From Nemertoderma westbladi (taxonomy: Eukaryota > Xenacoelomorpha > Nemertodermatida > Nemertodermatidae), in contig JAUCBJ010007326.1 of NCBI GenBank assembly GCA_032718475.1, positions 1-44,142 of the forward strand: DNA of 44,142 bases. The letters are read 5' to 3'. The notes below the pieces were generated by a model. The model searched no databases. It had not been told where the DNA came from and saw only the letters and a list, made by a program, of their open reading frames with translations. Positions within the stretch are counted from its first letter, which is position 1. Each line of letters starts with the position of its first letter. Shown here one piece after another: positions 1-10,352 of the stretch. The translations under genes were made by a program, and so were the position numbers.

Positions 1-969
1 GAAGTTGCGTTTCGGCAACTAGGTCACAAACCTCGTATGTAATGTAACTGTGACTACATTCATTATGAAAGTAAATTATAAATTATAACAAGTTTAAAAG
101 TTAGTTATAGTTATTGATGGCAGAGTTGTTAATTGGTCATTTATATGTATACATTGCCGGTGTGCACATATGGCAGTGATAAAATATGATTTTGTGGTCT
201 GATTGATAAAGGTGGAATTTTTCTCCACGAAAATTAGAACTAATCATTGTAAGCTCTCCATTTTGGGCGCAAACTGATCCTGAGATATGTCGGATTCTAA
301 ATTTTGTCTACCTAGTCGAATGCCAGTTGAAAAACCAAAATTGAAAAGGGGAATAGATAAACAGTACTGTGTGAATTAATATCAGATTTAATTATAATAT
401 CAGATTAAATTAATAGACTTATCATATATCGAATAATATGGGGACAATATACAGTATGGAATTAATAACATCAGTTTCTATATAACTCGAAGTGGAGTAG
501 GCGTGGGTAAAATAATGTAGAATGTAAATGAATAATGGGAAACGTAATGATGCAAAGGTAATAAATAATACTGATTTGCTCTGCCCTATGTTGATACAAT
601 GAGATGGTGACGTTGAGATTCCACCTATCTCTATACTGTAGGCTCTATACAGTATCCAGTTGGCCTTTGTTTAGGAGTCGAAAACATTCATAGTCTATAT
701 TTTCCTATTTGTTTAGAAGTGGCCGAAACACATATATCAGTTGCCGAAACGCATCTATCAGTTGCCGAAACGCATCTATCAGTTTGCCTAAGCGCATCCT
801 GTTAACAGTTGTCGAAATGCAACTATGAGTTGCCGAAATGAAACTATGAGTTGCTGAAATGCATCACTCAGTTGCCGAAACGCAACCTTATTACCATGTT
901 GCCAAAACGCGACTACGAGTTGCCGAAACGCGGCTCTAACGCTATTATCAGTGCCGAAACGCGACAACA
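1..969. mobile_element. Foldback-like transposon, copy A (5' end off window)
   Basis: Non-coding element lying in the last intron of lectin copy A. Bases 1-659 match 29157-29822, and 660-969 match 39037-39325, so the same element exists in copy B. Its right end is an array of short repeats containing agttgccgaaac. In copy B the left end carries the same motif in the opposite orientation (gtttcggcaact), giving repeat-built inverted ends as in Foldback elements. The window starts about 119 bp inside the left end. It ends at 969, just before a copy of gccacctac (970-978), the 9-bp target duplication whose partner is visible beside the left end in copy B. No transposase is encoded. Family assignment is inference; the paralogy and duplication are seen directly. 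Confidence 0.7.
719..968. repeat. Subterminal short-repeat array, right end of foldback-like element A
   Basis: About ten degenerate units of roughly 20-24 bp built on agttgccgaaacgc, the first few nearly identical. The array is the inverted counterpart of the left-end array seen at 29038-29177. The same right-end array recurs at 39097-39325. Confidence 0.8.
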
Positions 970-978
970 GCCACCTAC
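970..978. other. 9-bp target site duplication (right copy, element A)
   Basis: gccacctac directly follows the element end. The identical 9-mer precedes the left end of the paralogous element at 29029-29037. A 9-bp duplication is typical of Foldback and Mutator-like insertions. Confidence 0.65.
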
Positions 979-1536
979 GCATCCAATTTAGTTACTATAC
1001 CTAACCTTATACCTTTTACAAACATTTACCAATGACATTGTATGGTTATTACCAAGTTAGTTCTGTGTTTTAGCAACGAGACCATAACTTGTTAGTGGAT
1101 ATAGTGATGATTAGATTAAGATGGGTAAAATTTCCAATCCAGGATGTCATCCACTATTAGTGAAAAAGTTCATTCCAAATTCATTTCAAATTCAGAGTGC
1201 ATCTCTAATCAGATGGACTTGTCCATGCAATCGTATGTTTTCTATATAATATTGCAAAGTAAAAATATAAGCCATCACCGACTTGTGACATTAGATCTCT
1301 GACAGCCACTCAATAATGATGCCTTGTTACACTGATTCACATGTTTTTAGCACATAATTTTTTTGTCCACTAACCCTATTGTTTTATTGTTTCCTATATA
1401 TACAAATTTAAGTTATTCAAATTACTATGTTGTATTATTACATATTACATAGGCCTATATTACAGAATATTTTCAACATCAAATACAATATGTGAATTGA
1501 GTAATTTATATTATTTTTAATTGCTTCTTTACTCAG
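979..1536 (+). other. Intron remainder before last lectin exon (copy A)
   Basis: AT-rich non-coding DNA that ends in a pyrimidine-rich stretch and a cag acceptor immediately before the exon at 1537. It is near-identical to 39335-39893 in copy B. No other gene is seen. Confidence 0.6.
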
Positions 1537-1750
1537 GGCAGAACATGCTGTTGTCATGGTTGGATATGATGATGAGGCATTCAGTGGTCAAAACAAAGAG
1601 TGTTTCCAAGTTCCTGATGAATTAGACAACAACATCATTATATTCGATTGTTACACTCCTGTTGCCGGAAGATATATCATCATTGAGAAAGAAATTGGAG
1701 GGGTATTGAGTTTCTGTGAACTTTATGTTTGGGGTTACTTGGTGTATTAG
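1537..1750 (+). CDS. Last exon of a secreted fucolectin-type (F5/8C-like) lectin gene, copy A
   Basis: Terminal coding exon of about 71 codons ending in TAG at 1748-1750. It opens after a cag acceptor in phase 2, the phase that the donor at 28847/28848 in copy B leaves, so both copies share one intron-exon structure. The residues hold the C-terminal half of a fucolectin/tachylectin-4-like (FTP) domain: an FDCYTPVAGRYIIIE segment and the closing LSFCELYVWGY, matching the family pattern GRY-(hydrophobic) and L-CE-V-G. The two cysteines would form family-typical disulfides. The lectin fold in this family binds fucose-type sugars outside the cell. The upstream exons lie before the window. Unlike its copy B counterpart, this exon is intact, so gene A may be functional. 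F5/8C rather than strict fucolectin specificity is possible. Confidence 0.72.
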
Positions 1751-2385
1751 AATCCATTACATGCTAGATAATTATTTCTTGTAAAATAGTTAGATACCTT
1801 CCTGGTATTGACCCTATCATGTATTTATGGTTTGATAATTTTGTTTAGGTATCCTCTGCTTTTTTTATATGTTGACTGTTTAATGTTTTGCCTGTGTTAG
1901 TGTTCCTAAGCATAGTATTGTTTATTATATTGGTGTGCAGTTCGGAGCCGCATCTAATCATGTGAGGCATTATGGGAGAAAAGAGGGTCTCTGTCAAATA
2001 ATGAAGCAGAGATACCTTTCTTTGGTCAAGGTTGGTATGGTAGGTAATATTTATAGGTAGGTACCTGTGACAACATGTGTCCACCCAGGACAAATGTTCG
2101 GAAAGTCGACAATACTAGCAAAATCTCTAATGATAGCTTATGGTATTTTTTTGTAATTACTTCTTCCTACACTATCGTCACTAATCTTCAACCGTACCAG
2201 TTATCAGGAGGCGTTAAAATATCCCAATTCAAATAGTTACTGTTTGGCCGGTCAAAATGACTACCAATCAGTTATTGAATTAGTTGCTTCTATGTTAGTA
2301 ATAAAGCCATAAGATACTGCCATTTCAAGCCATTTCAAAATTTCCAGAACATTAATTATTAACCCTTTGCGTACCAACACTTAAT
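1751..2385. other. 3' flank of lectin copy A, no further gene seen
   Basis: Presumed 3' UTR and downstream DNA. Bases from about 2036 onward match copy B from 40030. The roughly 300 bp before that are deleted in B together with the end of the exon. No ORF with protein-like content is seen on either strand. Confidence 0.5.
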
Positions 2386-2550
2386 AAAGGCGGCACACTG
2401 CCGCCTTTTTTTGCAAATAATTCAGGACAATGCTCATAAAGGTGGCAGTGTGCCGCCTTTATATAATTATAACTTCACCCCCAGGGCGGCAGAGTGCCGC
2501 CTTTACATATATTATCCTGACCCCCAGGGTGGCACAGGGTGCCGCCTTTT
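2386..2550. repeat. Cluster of four ggcggca/tgccgcc hairpins
   Basis: Four short perfect or near-perfect stem-loops at about 2386-2408, 2438-2460, 2484-2504 and 2526-2550, spaced 46-52 bp. Each has a 7-bp GC stem (ggcggca or ggtggca against tgccgcc), and each is followed by a T-rich run. The intervening sequence is AT-rich. The cluster is conserved in copy B at 40386-40549. Confidence 0.75.
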
Positions 2551-2820
2551 TTAAAAATGCTCTTAAACTTTCTTATAACTATTGGGACGGAAAAATGGAG
2601 TATATATTCGTGTTGGGCAGGAAAAACTGGTCTAGAAAAGTTAATTTAATATTGCTTGAATGGATATTGGTTTGAGGGCATTTTAAAATACATAATTTAT
2701 GCAATTTAATTTCAATTTTGCCAAAAATTTTGTTACAAAAAATTAAGGCAGCAGTGAAAGCTACATTATATATTTAATATAGAGAACATACCCGGGGGTA
2801 AACGCCACGCTTGGTGGGAT
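2551..2820. other. Non-coding flank up to the inverted-repeat element
   Basis: AT-rich sequence shared with copy B (40550-40809). Homology between A and B stops at about 2810, inside the string acgccacgctt. Confidence 0.5.
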
Positions 2821-2839
2821 AAATACCCAGTCAAAAATC

Positions 2840-3045
2840 CACATGCGATACGCATGCGGGTGACGCACCAAAACCGCATGCGTAGCGCATGCGCGTATGT
2901 CCGGTCGAAAAAGTGCGATACGCATGCAGACCGCATGTGTGTCCGCATGCGGACCGCATGTGTGTCCGAATATAGTCTGCATGCGGACCGCGTGTGTGTC
3001 CGAATGTGGTCCGCATGCGGACAACAAGTGTGTCCATATGCAGAA
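2840..3045. repeat. gcatgcgg/gtgtgtcc subterminal minisatellite
   Basis: Tandem degenerate units containing gcatgcggaccgcatgtgtgtcc and relatives. Repetitive translations in every frame explain the long open frames here, which are not genes. Confidence 0.75.
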
Positions 3046-5075
3046 CTACAAATATCCACACGCAAAACCCTTACCGCACAGGTCCATGCCCATTTCGCAC
3101 TCCTACTGCCAATTTGCGTCGAGTCACATCTTAAAAAGGTCGCATATATTATATATAGTCTAATATATGTCTGCTCATTTCTCAGTCGGTCTGTTTGGTA
3201 AAACTCCACTGTATGAATGTCATACATACAGTGTATCAACACGCACTTGTTACGTTTTATAGGATGAAGGGCCTTATGCAATTGAAAATATTGTGCAGCT
3301 CGAAGGCTGACTAAGTCTAACGTTTTGACTAATAACTCGAGTTTAAGAAAATATATGAGAAAGCTGCTTGCAGATTTGAAATCTCTATTAAAATCGGCGC
3401 ATGCACATGATAGGATTGGAAATTTGTTTGACAATTTCCAAAATAGGGGGGTGCTGTGCTATATTCCCACCCCCGTGTTGAGTGTTCCTTGGCGCTGATC
3501 TTGATTGGTTGGGAAGGCCGCAAATTGCCGCTAAAGATGTCCAAATGAAATTTTGAATAATAATTCAAGCACAGAGTGATACATTAACACTTCGCATTCG
3601 CACCATATTGTGTTGGGTCTAAACTCTACACCGACAACCATTATTAAAGCGAATTAATAATATTATTTATTAATTGAGGGAAAGGAACAGGTTACAGTGG
3701 AAGGTTATTCTAAAAAAACAATAAACGAGTCACAAACTCAGGTTACATTTTCATATTTGCTGTTGTCGGCAGTGGTTGTCGGCTGTCGGATATCGGCGTA
3801 GTGTTTAAACCCTACCATATTGTAGTTTGTTAGAGAGCGTTATATACCTGTTAATGAATCAAAGCCTCAAATGTGCAGTAATAATTTGAACTCAAAATGA
3901 GCGACGGGTAAGGGAGGGGGTGGTGGGTCTATCGACACAAATTGCACCTGGACGAAGAAATAATGAAGTTAATGGGAATCGAACGAATACAATGGCAATA
4001 TCTTATAACCAAAACATAATAAGTAACAGGTCTTTCAATTATTGCTCGTTATAAAAACAAGTTACAAACAAAAATGTTACAAAATAGTTTTATTAGGATT
4101 AGGAACTTGAACAAAATACTCCAAACAAAACATTTTTATTTTAACCTTATTTAATCAGAACTGTACACTCGAATTCGCTTTCGTCGCTTGATCATGTCTT
4201 TTTTAGATATTAGTGTAATCTTCCTTTTCCTTCCCTTAATAATTTCCTCGATGCCTCCGTCATCACGCCCTCCCTCTCCAGCCTCCGTCTGACTGTCTGA
4301 GCGCCACCACTACGTCCTCCCTCTCCAGCCTCCTTCTGCTAGGCTACGCTAGGCTGTCTGTTCTGTATGTCTGTCATTGACATCTCACCTTCCTCAGTTC
4401 AGCAGTACCTGCTTTCAGTCCGGTATCTTCTGTCTTCCAGTCTTCGGCGTAGCGTACATCTGCTGATCTGTCTCTGTCTGTACATTGCACATTGCAGCAT
4501 TGTGCAGAATACGCCGAGTTGCCGAGCCACGAGCCAGTCAGGCAGCAGGCAGCGTATTTACTTACATGGCTTCCGACTGTCCGAGTAAATGCAAAAATAC
4601 GCAGCGTATCTTCCCTTCTGCCGTCCGCGTAAATTCGGCTGTTCCGAGAAATTCCAGTCTGGCCTACCGGTAGGTAGCGGTGCCGCGCTACCGGCAGACC
4701 GGGTAGGCCTATTTTCAGATTTTATTATTTTGCATGTTAGTTTTACCTGATGACAGGTCAGCCACCAGCCGGTACCATTACATGCAGACATGTGCTTTAC
4801 TGCAGTACTGCATTAGGGCATTACCTGGATTGGCCTACAACAATATCAGAATACAGGAATAGGGCTGTAGGGACTGAGGGAGCAGATAGCTTACTGCATA
4901 CTGCTGTACTGCAGTACTGGTAAATTTGACCTAGCTCAGGAGAAGCTAGAGGTAAAATAGCTGGCAGCCTGATTTTCCCGCCAAAACCATGATTTGTGTA
5001 GAAGACAACCAAATCCTTAATTTAAAAATCCTGAATTTCCATTGGCAGATAGGCTAATTACGATTTTTCTTAGAA
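3046..5075. other. Gene-free interior of the 4-kb element
   Basis: No protein-like ORF is seen on either strand. It contains a pyrimidine-rich stretch at about 4200-4450 with two copies of cctccctctccagcctcc, and an imperfect palindrome rich in accggtag around 4658-4710. Repeated ctgcagtactg motifs lie at about 4800-4920. Confidence 0.5.
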
Positions 5076-6345
5076 GTGAAGGAGGCTGCTCCTGTGTTGA
5101 TTTATTATCAACCATCACCATCCCTTCTTATTAATGATAATTCAACCTCGTATACAGGTTTTTATGATTTTAAAAATGGCGACTATACTGCTTTCAGTGC
5201 TTACATTAAGAATAGTAATATTATTACCAGGTATGAAAGTTGTGTTACGGTAGACGATTTTTATGAGACTTTTTCCTCAGTACTTAAGGAAGGCATAGAC
5301 AAATTTGTCCCTTTCAAACCTTTTAAACAACGCAAAAAGTATTACCCGCTTTTTGTTAGACGCCTTCAGAGGGCGAAGAAATTACTGTGGAGGAAACGAC
5401 ATAGAGAGAATGGGCGACAAGAATATTATCGTGTGGCAAAGGCTGCAGCCTCTGCAGCTCACCGCGCTACCTGCATCAAAGAGACTGAAATCCTAAACTC
5501 GGGTAACCCTGCTTTAATTTATAAATATATAAATTCAAAGAGAAAATCCACCTTGGGTATTGGCCCTTTAAAATTCAAAGGTGATACGGTAGTGGATGAT
5601 GCGACAAAGGCCCGTATATTTAACGAGGTGCTAACCCAAAATTTTACAGTTGATAACAATGTAAAGCATCAATATACCCAGTAAAGTGCATAGTAGTATT
5701 AATTTGTCGACTATTAATTTTAGCCCGGTAAATGTGTTAACTTTTTTGAATAAGTTGCCCAATAAGAAAAGTGGGACCCCTGACAACCTACCGAGTATTT
5801 TATTTCATCGTTTATCAGTGTGCTTGGCTAAACCATTATCTGTTATATTTAAACTCTCTTTTGAGACACACACACTTCCATCTATTTGGCTTACTGCTAC
5901 CATTATTCCTATCTTTAAAAATGGTGATCCTTGCGACCCCTTTAACTATAGACCAATATCATTAACTTGCATCGCATGCAAAATTATGGAAATGTGTGTC
6001 AAAAATGATTTATTATCCTATTTGCTATTGAATAAATTGATCAATAAGGCACAACATGGTTTCTTGTGCCGTAGGTCTACCAATACACAATTATTGGAGT
6101 GTGTTACAGATTGGTATAATATGGTTGATAATAGGCAAAATATCGATATAATTTATATCGATTTCGCCAAAGCCTTTGATTCCGTTGTGCACAGCAAATT
6201 ATTAATTAAACTGAGAGCTTATGGCATAGCTGATGACTTGTTATTGTGGCTTTCAGCCCTTCTGTCAAATAGGACACAGCGTGTTGTTGTCGGTAAATAT
6301 TGCTCAGATTTTGCACCAGTTACCTCCGGTACAATATTATGGTGC
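5076..6345 (+). pseudogene. LINE reverse transcriptase fragment (CR1/Jockey-type)
   Basis: Non-LTR retrotransposon ORF2 remnant. About 200 codons of the linker ahead of the polymerase (basic, with KKYYPLFVRRLQRAKKLLWR) run to a stop at 5682. After a frameshift the reverse transcriptase continues from 5686: NYRPISLTCIACKIME, QHGF, and the catalytic-site motif IIYIDFAKAFDSVVH, then LSNRTQRV and VTSG. It stops just where the family's GVPQGS motif and YADD box should follow, replaced by unrelated sequence at about 6340. The endonuclease domain is absent upstream. With both ends lost and a frameshift, it is inactive. The clade within the CR1/L2/Jockey group is not certain. Confidence 0.85.
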
Positions 6346-6394
6346 AGGTTAACTGGCAGAATAACGTCATACAAGAGGCTGACTGAATTATAAA

Positions 6395-6740
6395 ATTGAA
6401 TTACGCATCCAATCCTTGCGAGAACTATTCCGTAATTCAATTTCGAACGAAAATTAATAAAACGAAATAAATGATATTTAATAATAATTATGGTAGATTT
6501 ATGATATTAAGGCGAATTATATCACTTTTAAAATTTATAAAAATTTGAATCACGCATCCAATCCGCATGCGTATCGCATGCACAAGTCCGCACTTCAATA
6601 TTGCACCTAAATTAATAAAATGCAATAAATGACATTATATTTGAATAATTATGGTAGATTCATGATTTTAACATGAATTATATCATTTTTTAAAATTTCT
6701 AAAAAATGTTTAAAATTTATAAAAAATTGAATTCCGCATC
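6395..6740. repeat. Two tandem subterminal repeats (about 150-185 bp)
   Basis: Two diverged copies of a unit that begins gaattacgcatccaatcc or gaatcacgcatccaatcc and contains aattaataaaa, aataaatga and attatggtagatt. They start at about 6398 and 6550, and a third start occurs at about 6730. They belong to the right end of the 4-kb inverted-repeat element. Confidence 0.65.
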
Positions 6741-8236
6741 CAATCCACATCCCGCATGCCCTACGCATGTGGATCGCATGCGTCTTTTTGACTGGGTATT
6801 TCTCCATTTGACGCAACACCGCCGCGGCCGCTATGAGGGAGGTGAATACCGCGGCCGCTCCTAAAGCCGCAGGCCATCGCTAACTATATAGGTTAACTTG
6901 GGATTCTGGGGGACTTTTCGATGAAGGAACAGACCAAATTTTTTTATTTTCTCACCAGGGGAGCGGCTCGGAATTCTAAGATATTAGCAACTCTAACATT
7001 ATTAAATCTAACCCTTCGACGGACACGGCGGACAAAAATCCGTCATTTTTTCGACAATTTTAAAATTTTTTTGAAAGGCGCTCTACAGTGGCTCGAAAAA
7101 ACCCTAGGTTATTGCTTAGCCGACGCCGGGATACGATAGAAGGGATTAATTAGTGAATTCGTTTTTTTTTTCAAAAAAGATTACCACGCCTTTTTTCCGA
7201 AAATGTCCGTCAAAGTTGAAAAAACGGACAAAATGACTTTGCGGGATCCGCTATAACTCGGCTAATATTAATCGTACGGGGACGAAAGTAACGCGGTTGG
7301 AAAGGGGAAGAGTGGTACTACCTTCGTATCGAATGGGGGTAAGATATTTATTAAAATTTCGGGTGGAAAAAGGGGCTGTAAATTTGTACGTTTTTGTCCG
7401 TCTTTTTTGGAAAACTTATTTCCGAAATGTTTAATTCGACAACGCGGGTAGGAATCCACTAATTCTTTTATGAAACTCGTAGAAGACCATTGGGGCTACG
7501 TTCCTATCGAATGGGGGTACAAAAAATATGTCGGCAATAGGGGCCAAAAAGGGCCAGAATTTGTAAAGTAGTTTTTATCGAATAATTTTTTATTTTTAAC
7601 TTTAGTTGGCTAAGGTACATTCTATACAGTCAATATCCATACGGGGAATTCAAATATGCTATCGGTTTTGCTCCAAGGATGATATTAAAAAATGAGGGCC
7701 AAAATTATAATTTCGCGCTTCAAACTTGCTTCGCGGGAAATCGTCTAGCTCGAAAACTACTTAACTTACGGGAGATTTGTTTACACAGATTTATAGTGCG
7801 TTAAATTATCTATCTAACAGCGTTAATCACTGCGCCGGAGGTATTATAAAACTGGGGCGGCAGGCGATCGTGTGAAATATAATATTTATAAAAAGGGACG
7901 AAATTTTTTTTTTTTTTAACAAATCGCTATTCCATTATAATTTAGCGTATTGCGCCAAAAGTACCTGTAAAAAGTATCAAATTAACTCCGCTATCTTTTA
8001 TCTTAACATATATAATTAAAATTACGAATTTTAAGGGTCGAAAAATATCGCGTTATTTTGGCCCTTTTTTTTAATTTTTTTGGGGCCAAAAATAACCCCT
8101 TCTTAAAAGATTAAGAAAAAAATTACGGCAAAGAATATACCAATTTTATTGAATTTGGACCACCAGAACCGAAGTTAGAGCGATTTTAGTGAAAAAATAA
8201 AAATAATTTTTTTTGCAAAAAAATTAAGAATGGTCA

Positions 8237-8309
8237 GGTCAATATTGGATTTCGAACCCGCGAACTTAGGTTTCATTAACGTGATTGATAACCACTAGAC
8301 TATGTGACC
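8237..8309 (-). tRNA. tRNA-like relic (probable tRNA-derived SINE or pseudogene)
   Basis: On the minus strand a 73-nt stretch has an A-box-like tagtctagtggttatca and a B-box-like gcgggttcgaaatcc at normal spacing. Its ends pair as ggtca against tgacc. The T-stem and anticodon stem pair poorly, so it is unlikely to be a functional tRNA. The promoter boxes resemble those of tRNA-Val or a tRNA-derived SINE head. A covariance-model score would decide. Confidence 0.4.
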
Positions 8310-9165
8310 AAGAGAATTTGAAATTTTCGAGTGACTATTTTTAAACATAAATAACTTCGGTTCTACAGGGCCGTTTAATCTGAAACTTTTTTCATTGGAT
8401 AGAGGATAGATTGTAGTGTGTGAAATAGGATAAAACTTGGGAAAAGACTTATGTGCACTTAGTGCAAAATGCACTTAAATAGTGAACATTTTTTCGATAT
8501 TTCAAACACTGTTATTTCCAGTTCTATTCATCGTAGAATGTTATTTTTTGGATTAAAATGTAGTTTGGAATGATTTCTAACTATAATCGTAACATTTGTT
8601 TAACTTTTTATGTCTATAAAGTGACTTAAAAATGTCCATGAATATGGTCCAAAATCGCAAATCCAGATTTATTAAATTGGATTTTTGACACTTTTAGCGA
8701 CTGACACTTGATCATACACCATCGTAGATCGGTAGAGGATAAACATAAGTTTGTTAAATAAGAGCCACCATTACGATCTGCTAAAATGCATTTGTACAAA
8801 TAAGTGTGCAAAAGTGCAAATTTTTTAATAAGGTCAAATTATATAGTATTGGGTTCTTTTCTTTGCAGATACTTTATTTTCATATTAATATGTTGTTTGA
8901 ACCTTACTGAGCGCATTAGGGGATATGCGTACAAATAACCGGCCCTTATGAGGCTTCGATTGGGTAAATTAATAAAACATAAGGTTGTATAGTATAATAT
9001 TCTAAAAACCAGTGTGATATTAAATGCACTTTAAATAATAAATAGAAATCAAATAACAATTGGACCACACAATTAAAAACTCGCACAATTTTGTACTTAT
9101 TATATCGCTTCAAATTAATTCAACAGTGGATATTTGGGGGAAGGGGGAAGTTACAGTCTGCATTC

Positions 9166-9214
9166 GGGGGAAGTTTGGTGAACTGCATTTATGCAGTGAA
9201 TCCAAACTTCCCCC
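9166..9214. repeat. 49-bp two-step perfect hairpin
   Basis: Outer arms gggggaagtttgg (9166-9178) and its exact complement (9202-9214) enclose inner arms actgcat and atgcagt separated by two bases. A further gggggaag-rich stretch lies just upstream (about 9136-9150). No function is evident. Confidence 0.8.
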
Positions 9215-9766
9215 TTTGATATATCATATACTTAAGACATGCTAGGGTGACGGGGAAATATTTGTTACTGTCACATTTTGCTTCCATTTATCCTATCCTT
9301 TATTATTACCCCAGTCAGATAAGATATAATAAATCAGTAAAAACTAAACTAAACTGTCTTTCATGCAAACAAATTTCTAACTAAAGACGGGTGAATGACC
9401 ATGACCATGGAAATAATTTTAAATATAATTGTATATCAACTATTTGGGGAGGCTTCCAAGTTAAACCCGAAAACAATTACTTTGTTACATATATAGTAAA
9501 TAACGTTGTATGTTCTTCTTCCTCTCATAATAAAATATAAATGAAATATCTCAGATAGCTATGCCCTGTAACATTTCACAACCAAAATATTTAAGTGTGA
9601 AAAGTGTAGGCCTACCACACTCCGCCCAAACAACCGCAAACGCATAGCCAACAAATTTAACAAAAGGTTACATACATGTTGGGTTCATGACGAGATGAGT
9701 GAAAATTGATCGCGTAATATAAAGTAAAAAATTAAGAGACGGGCTGGCTCTCCTCCACTTTCTTAC

Positions 9767-10352
9767 CTAATGGATATGTTGTTGTAATAATCTAATATTG
9801 GGGCAGCTTTCTCTCGTTTTTATATATATATAATATATATATGTACAAATGTCAAAGCATCCAAATAAGGGGCACAGCATAGTAGTTTTCGACCAGCCTT
9901 TAGAGCTATTTCGTCTATGTGTATGTTGAATGACTAAGGTTGTGAATATCACCCCCAAAAGTTTAATACTCTGGACCACATTAATAGAAAGGTAGCCCAA
10001 CTTGAGTGAAAGTGGTGTTACATCTGATTGCTTATTTAACCTGCTGGTTAAGACGCGGATTATTTTGCTCAAAAACGACTTTCCATTTTTCCCCCCACAG
10101 ATTTATTTAGTGCAAATCCTCCTGCATCTGGGTGAGAGATAGATCTCAGTTGGCTTCGCTAAGAATTAAGCAGTATAATGAAAAATCATCCGCATATATT
10201 GCCATTGGATTTGAAAGGTCTGTCACCAGATCATCAATATACACCAGGAAGAATGTTGGACCCAGGAGTTATTGCAGGGGAACAGAAGCATTAATACATC
10301 TCGTTGGGAGCATTTGCCCTCAACAACCACTCAAATACTACAGTTGAGTATA
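9767..10352 (-). pseudogene. LINE reverse transcriptase C-terminal part, copy A
   Basis: Read on the minus strand, this is the second half of a non-LTR reverse transcriptase: LLGPTFFLVYIDDL, then the catalytic AIYADDFSLY box, and further on SINVVQSIKLLGVIF, the conserved block after the polymerase core. Several in-frame stops and a frameshift between the YADD and LLGVI blocks make it dead. The same fragment recurs at 40811-41352, as part of the A/B duplication. Here the 5' part of the gene is cut off at 10352, where sequence of the inverted LTR element starts. Jockey/CR1 group by motif style. Confidence 0.82.

Larger units (their letters stand above)
2821..6801. mobile_element. 4-kb terminal-inverted-repeat element carrying a LINE relic
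   Basis: The 17-bp string aaatacccagtcaaaaa at 2821-2837 is repeated as an exact reverse complement at 6785-6801. Both ends are followed inward by gcatgcg-rich subterminal repeats, in mirrored arrangement (2840-3040 and 6560-6785). Such ends are typical of non-autonomous DNA transposons. The interior encodes no transposase. Its only coding relic is a LINE reverse transcriptase (5076-6345), so this looks like a non-autonomous element with a nested insertion. No target site duplication was convincing. Copy B lacks this segment. Confidence 0.6.
6802..9766. other. 3-kb gene-free stretch
   Basis: No recognisable coding region on either strand. The left edge has two ccgcggccgct motifs 30-40 bp apart. 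Two atcgaatgggggta motifs occur at about 7327 and 7506. A tRNA-like relic lies at 8237-8309 and a strong hairpin at 9166-9214. The whole stretch is absent from copy B. Confidence 0.5.

Noticed and set aside
2386-2550. Bacterial rho-independent terminators (hairpin plus T-run)
   Set aside because: The surrounding DNA has spliced exons and animal retroelements, so a bacterial signal is not expected; kept only as a structured repeat.
2766-3434. 222-codon minus-strand open frame rich in His/Arg/Cys repeats
   Set aside because: It lies on the gcatgcgg minisatellite; overlapping frames on both strands are open for the same repetitive reason and no domain is visible.
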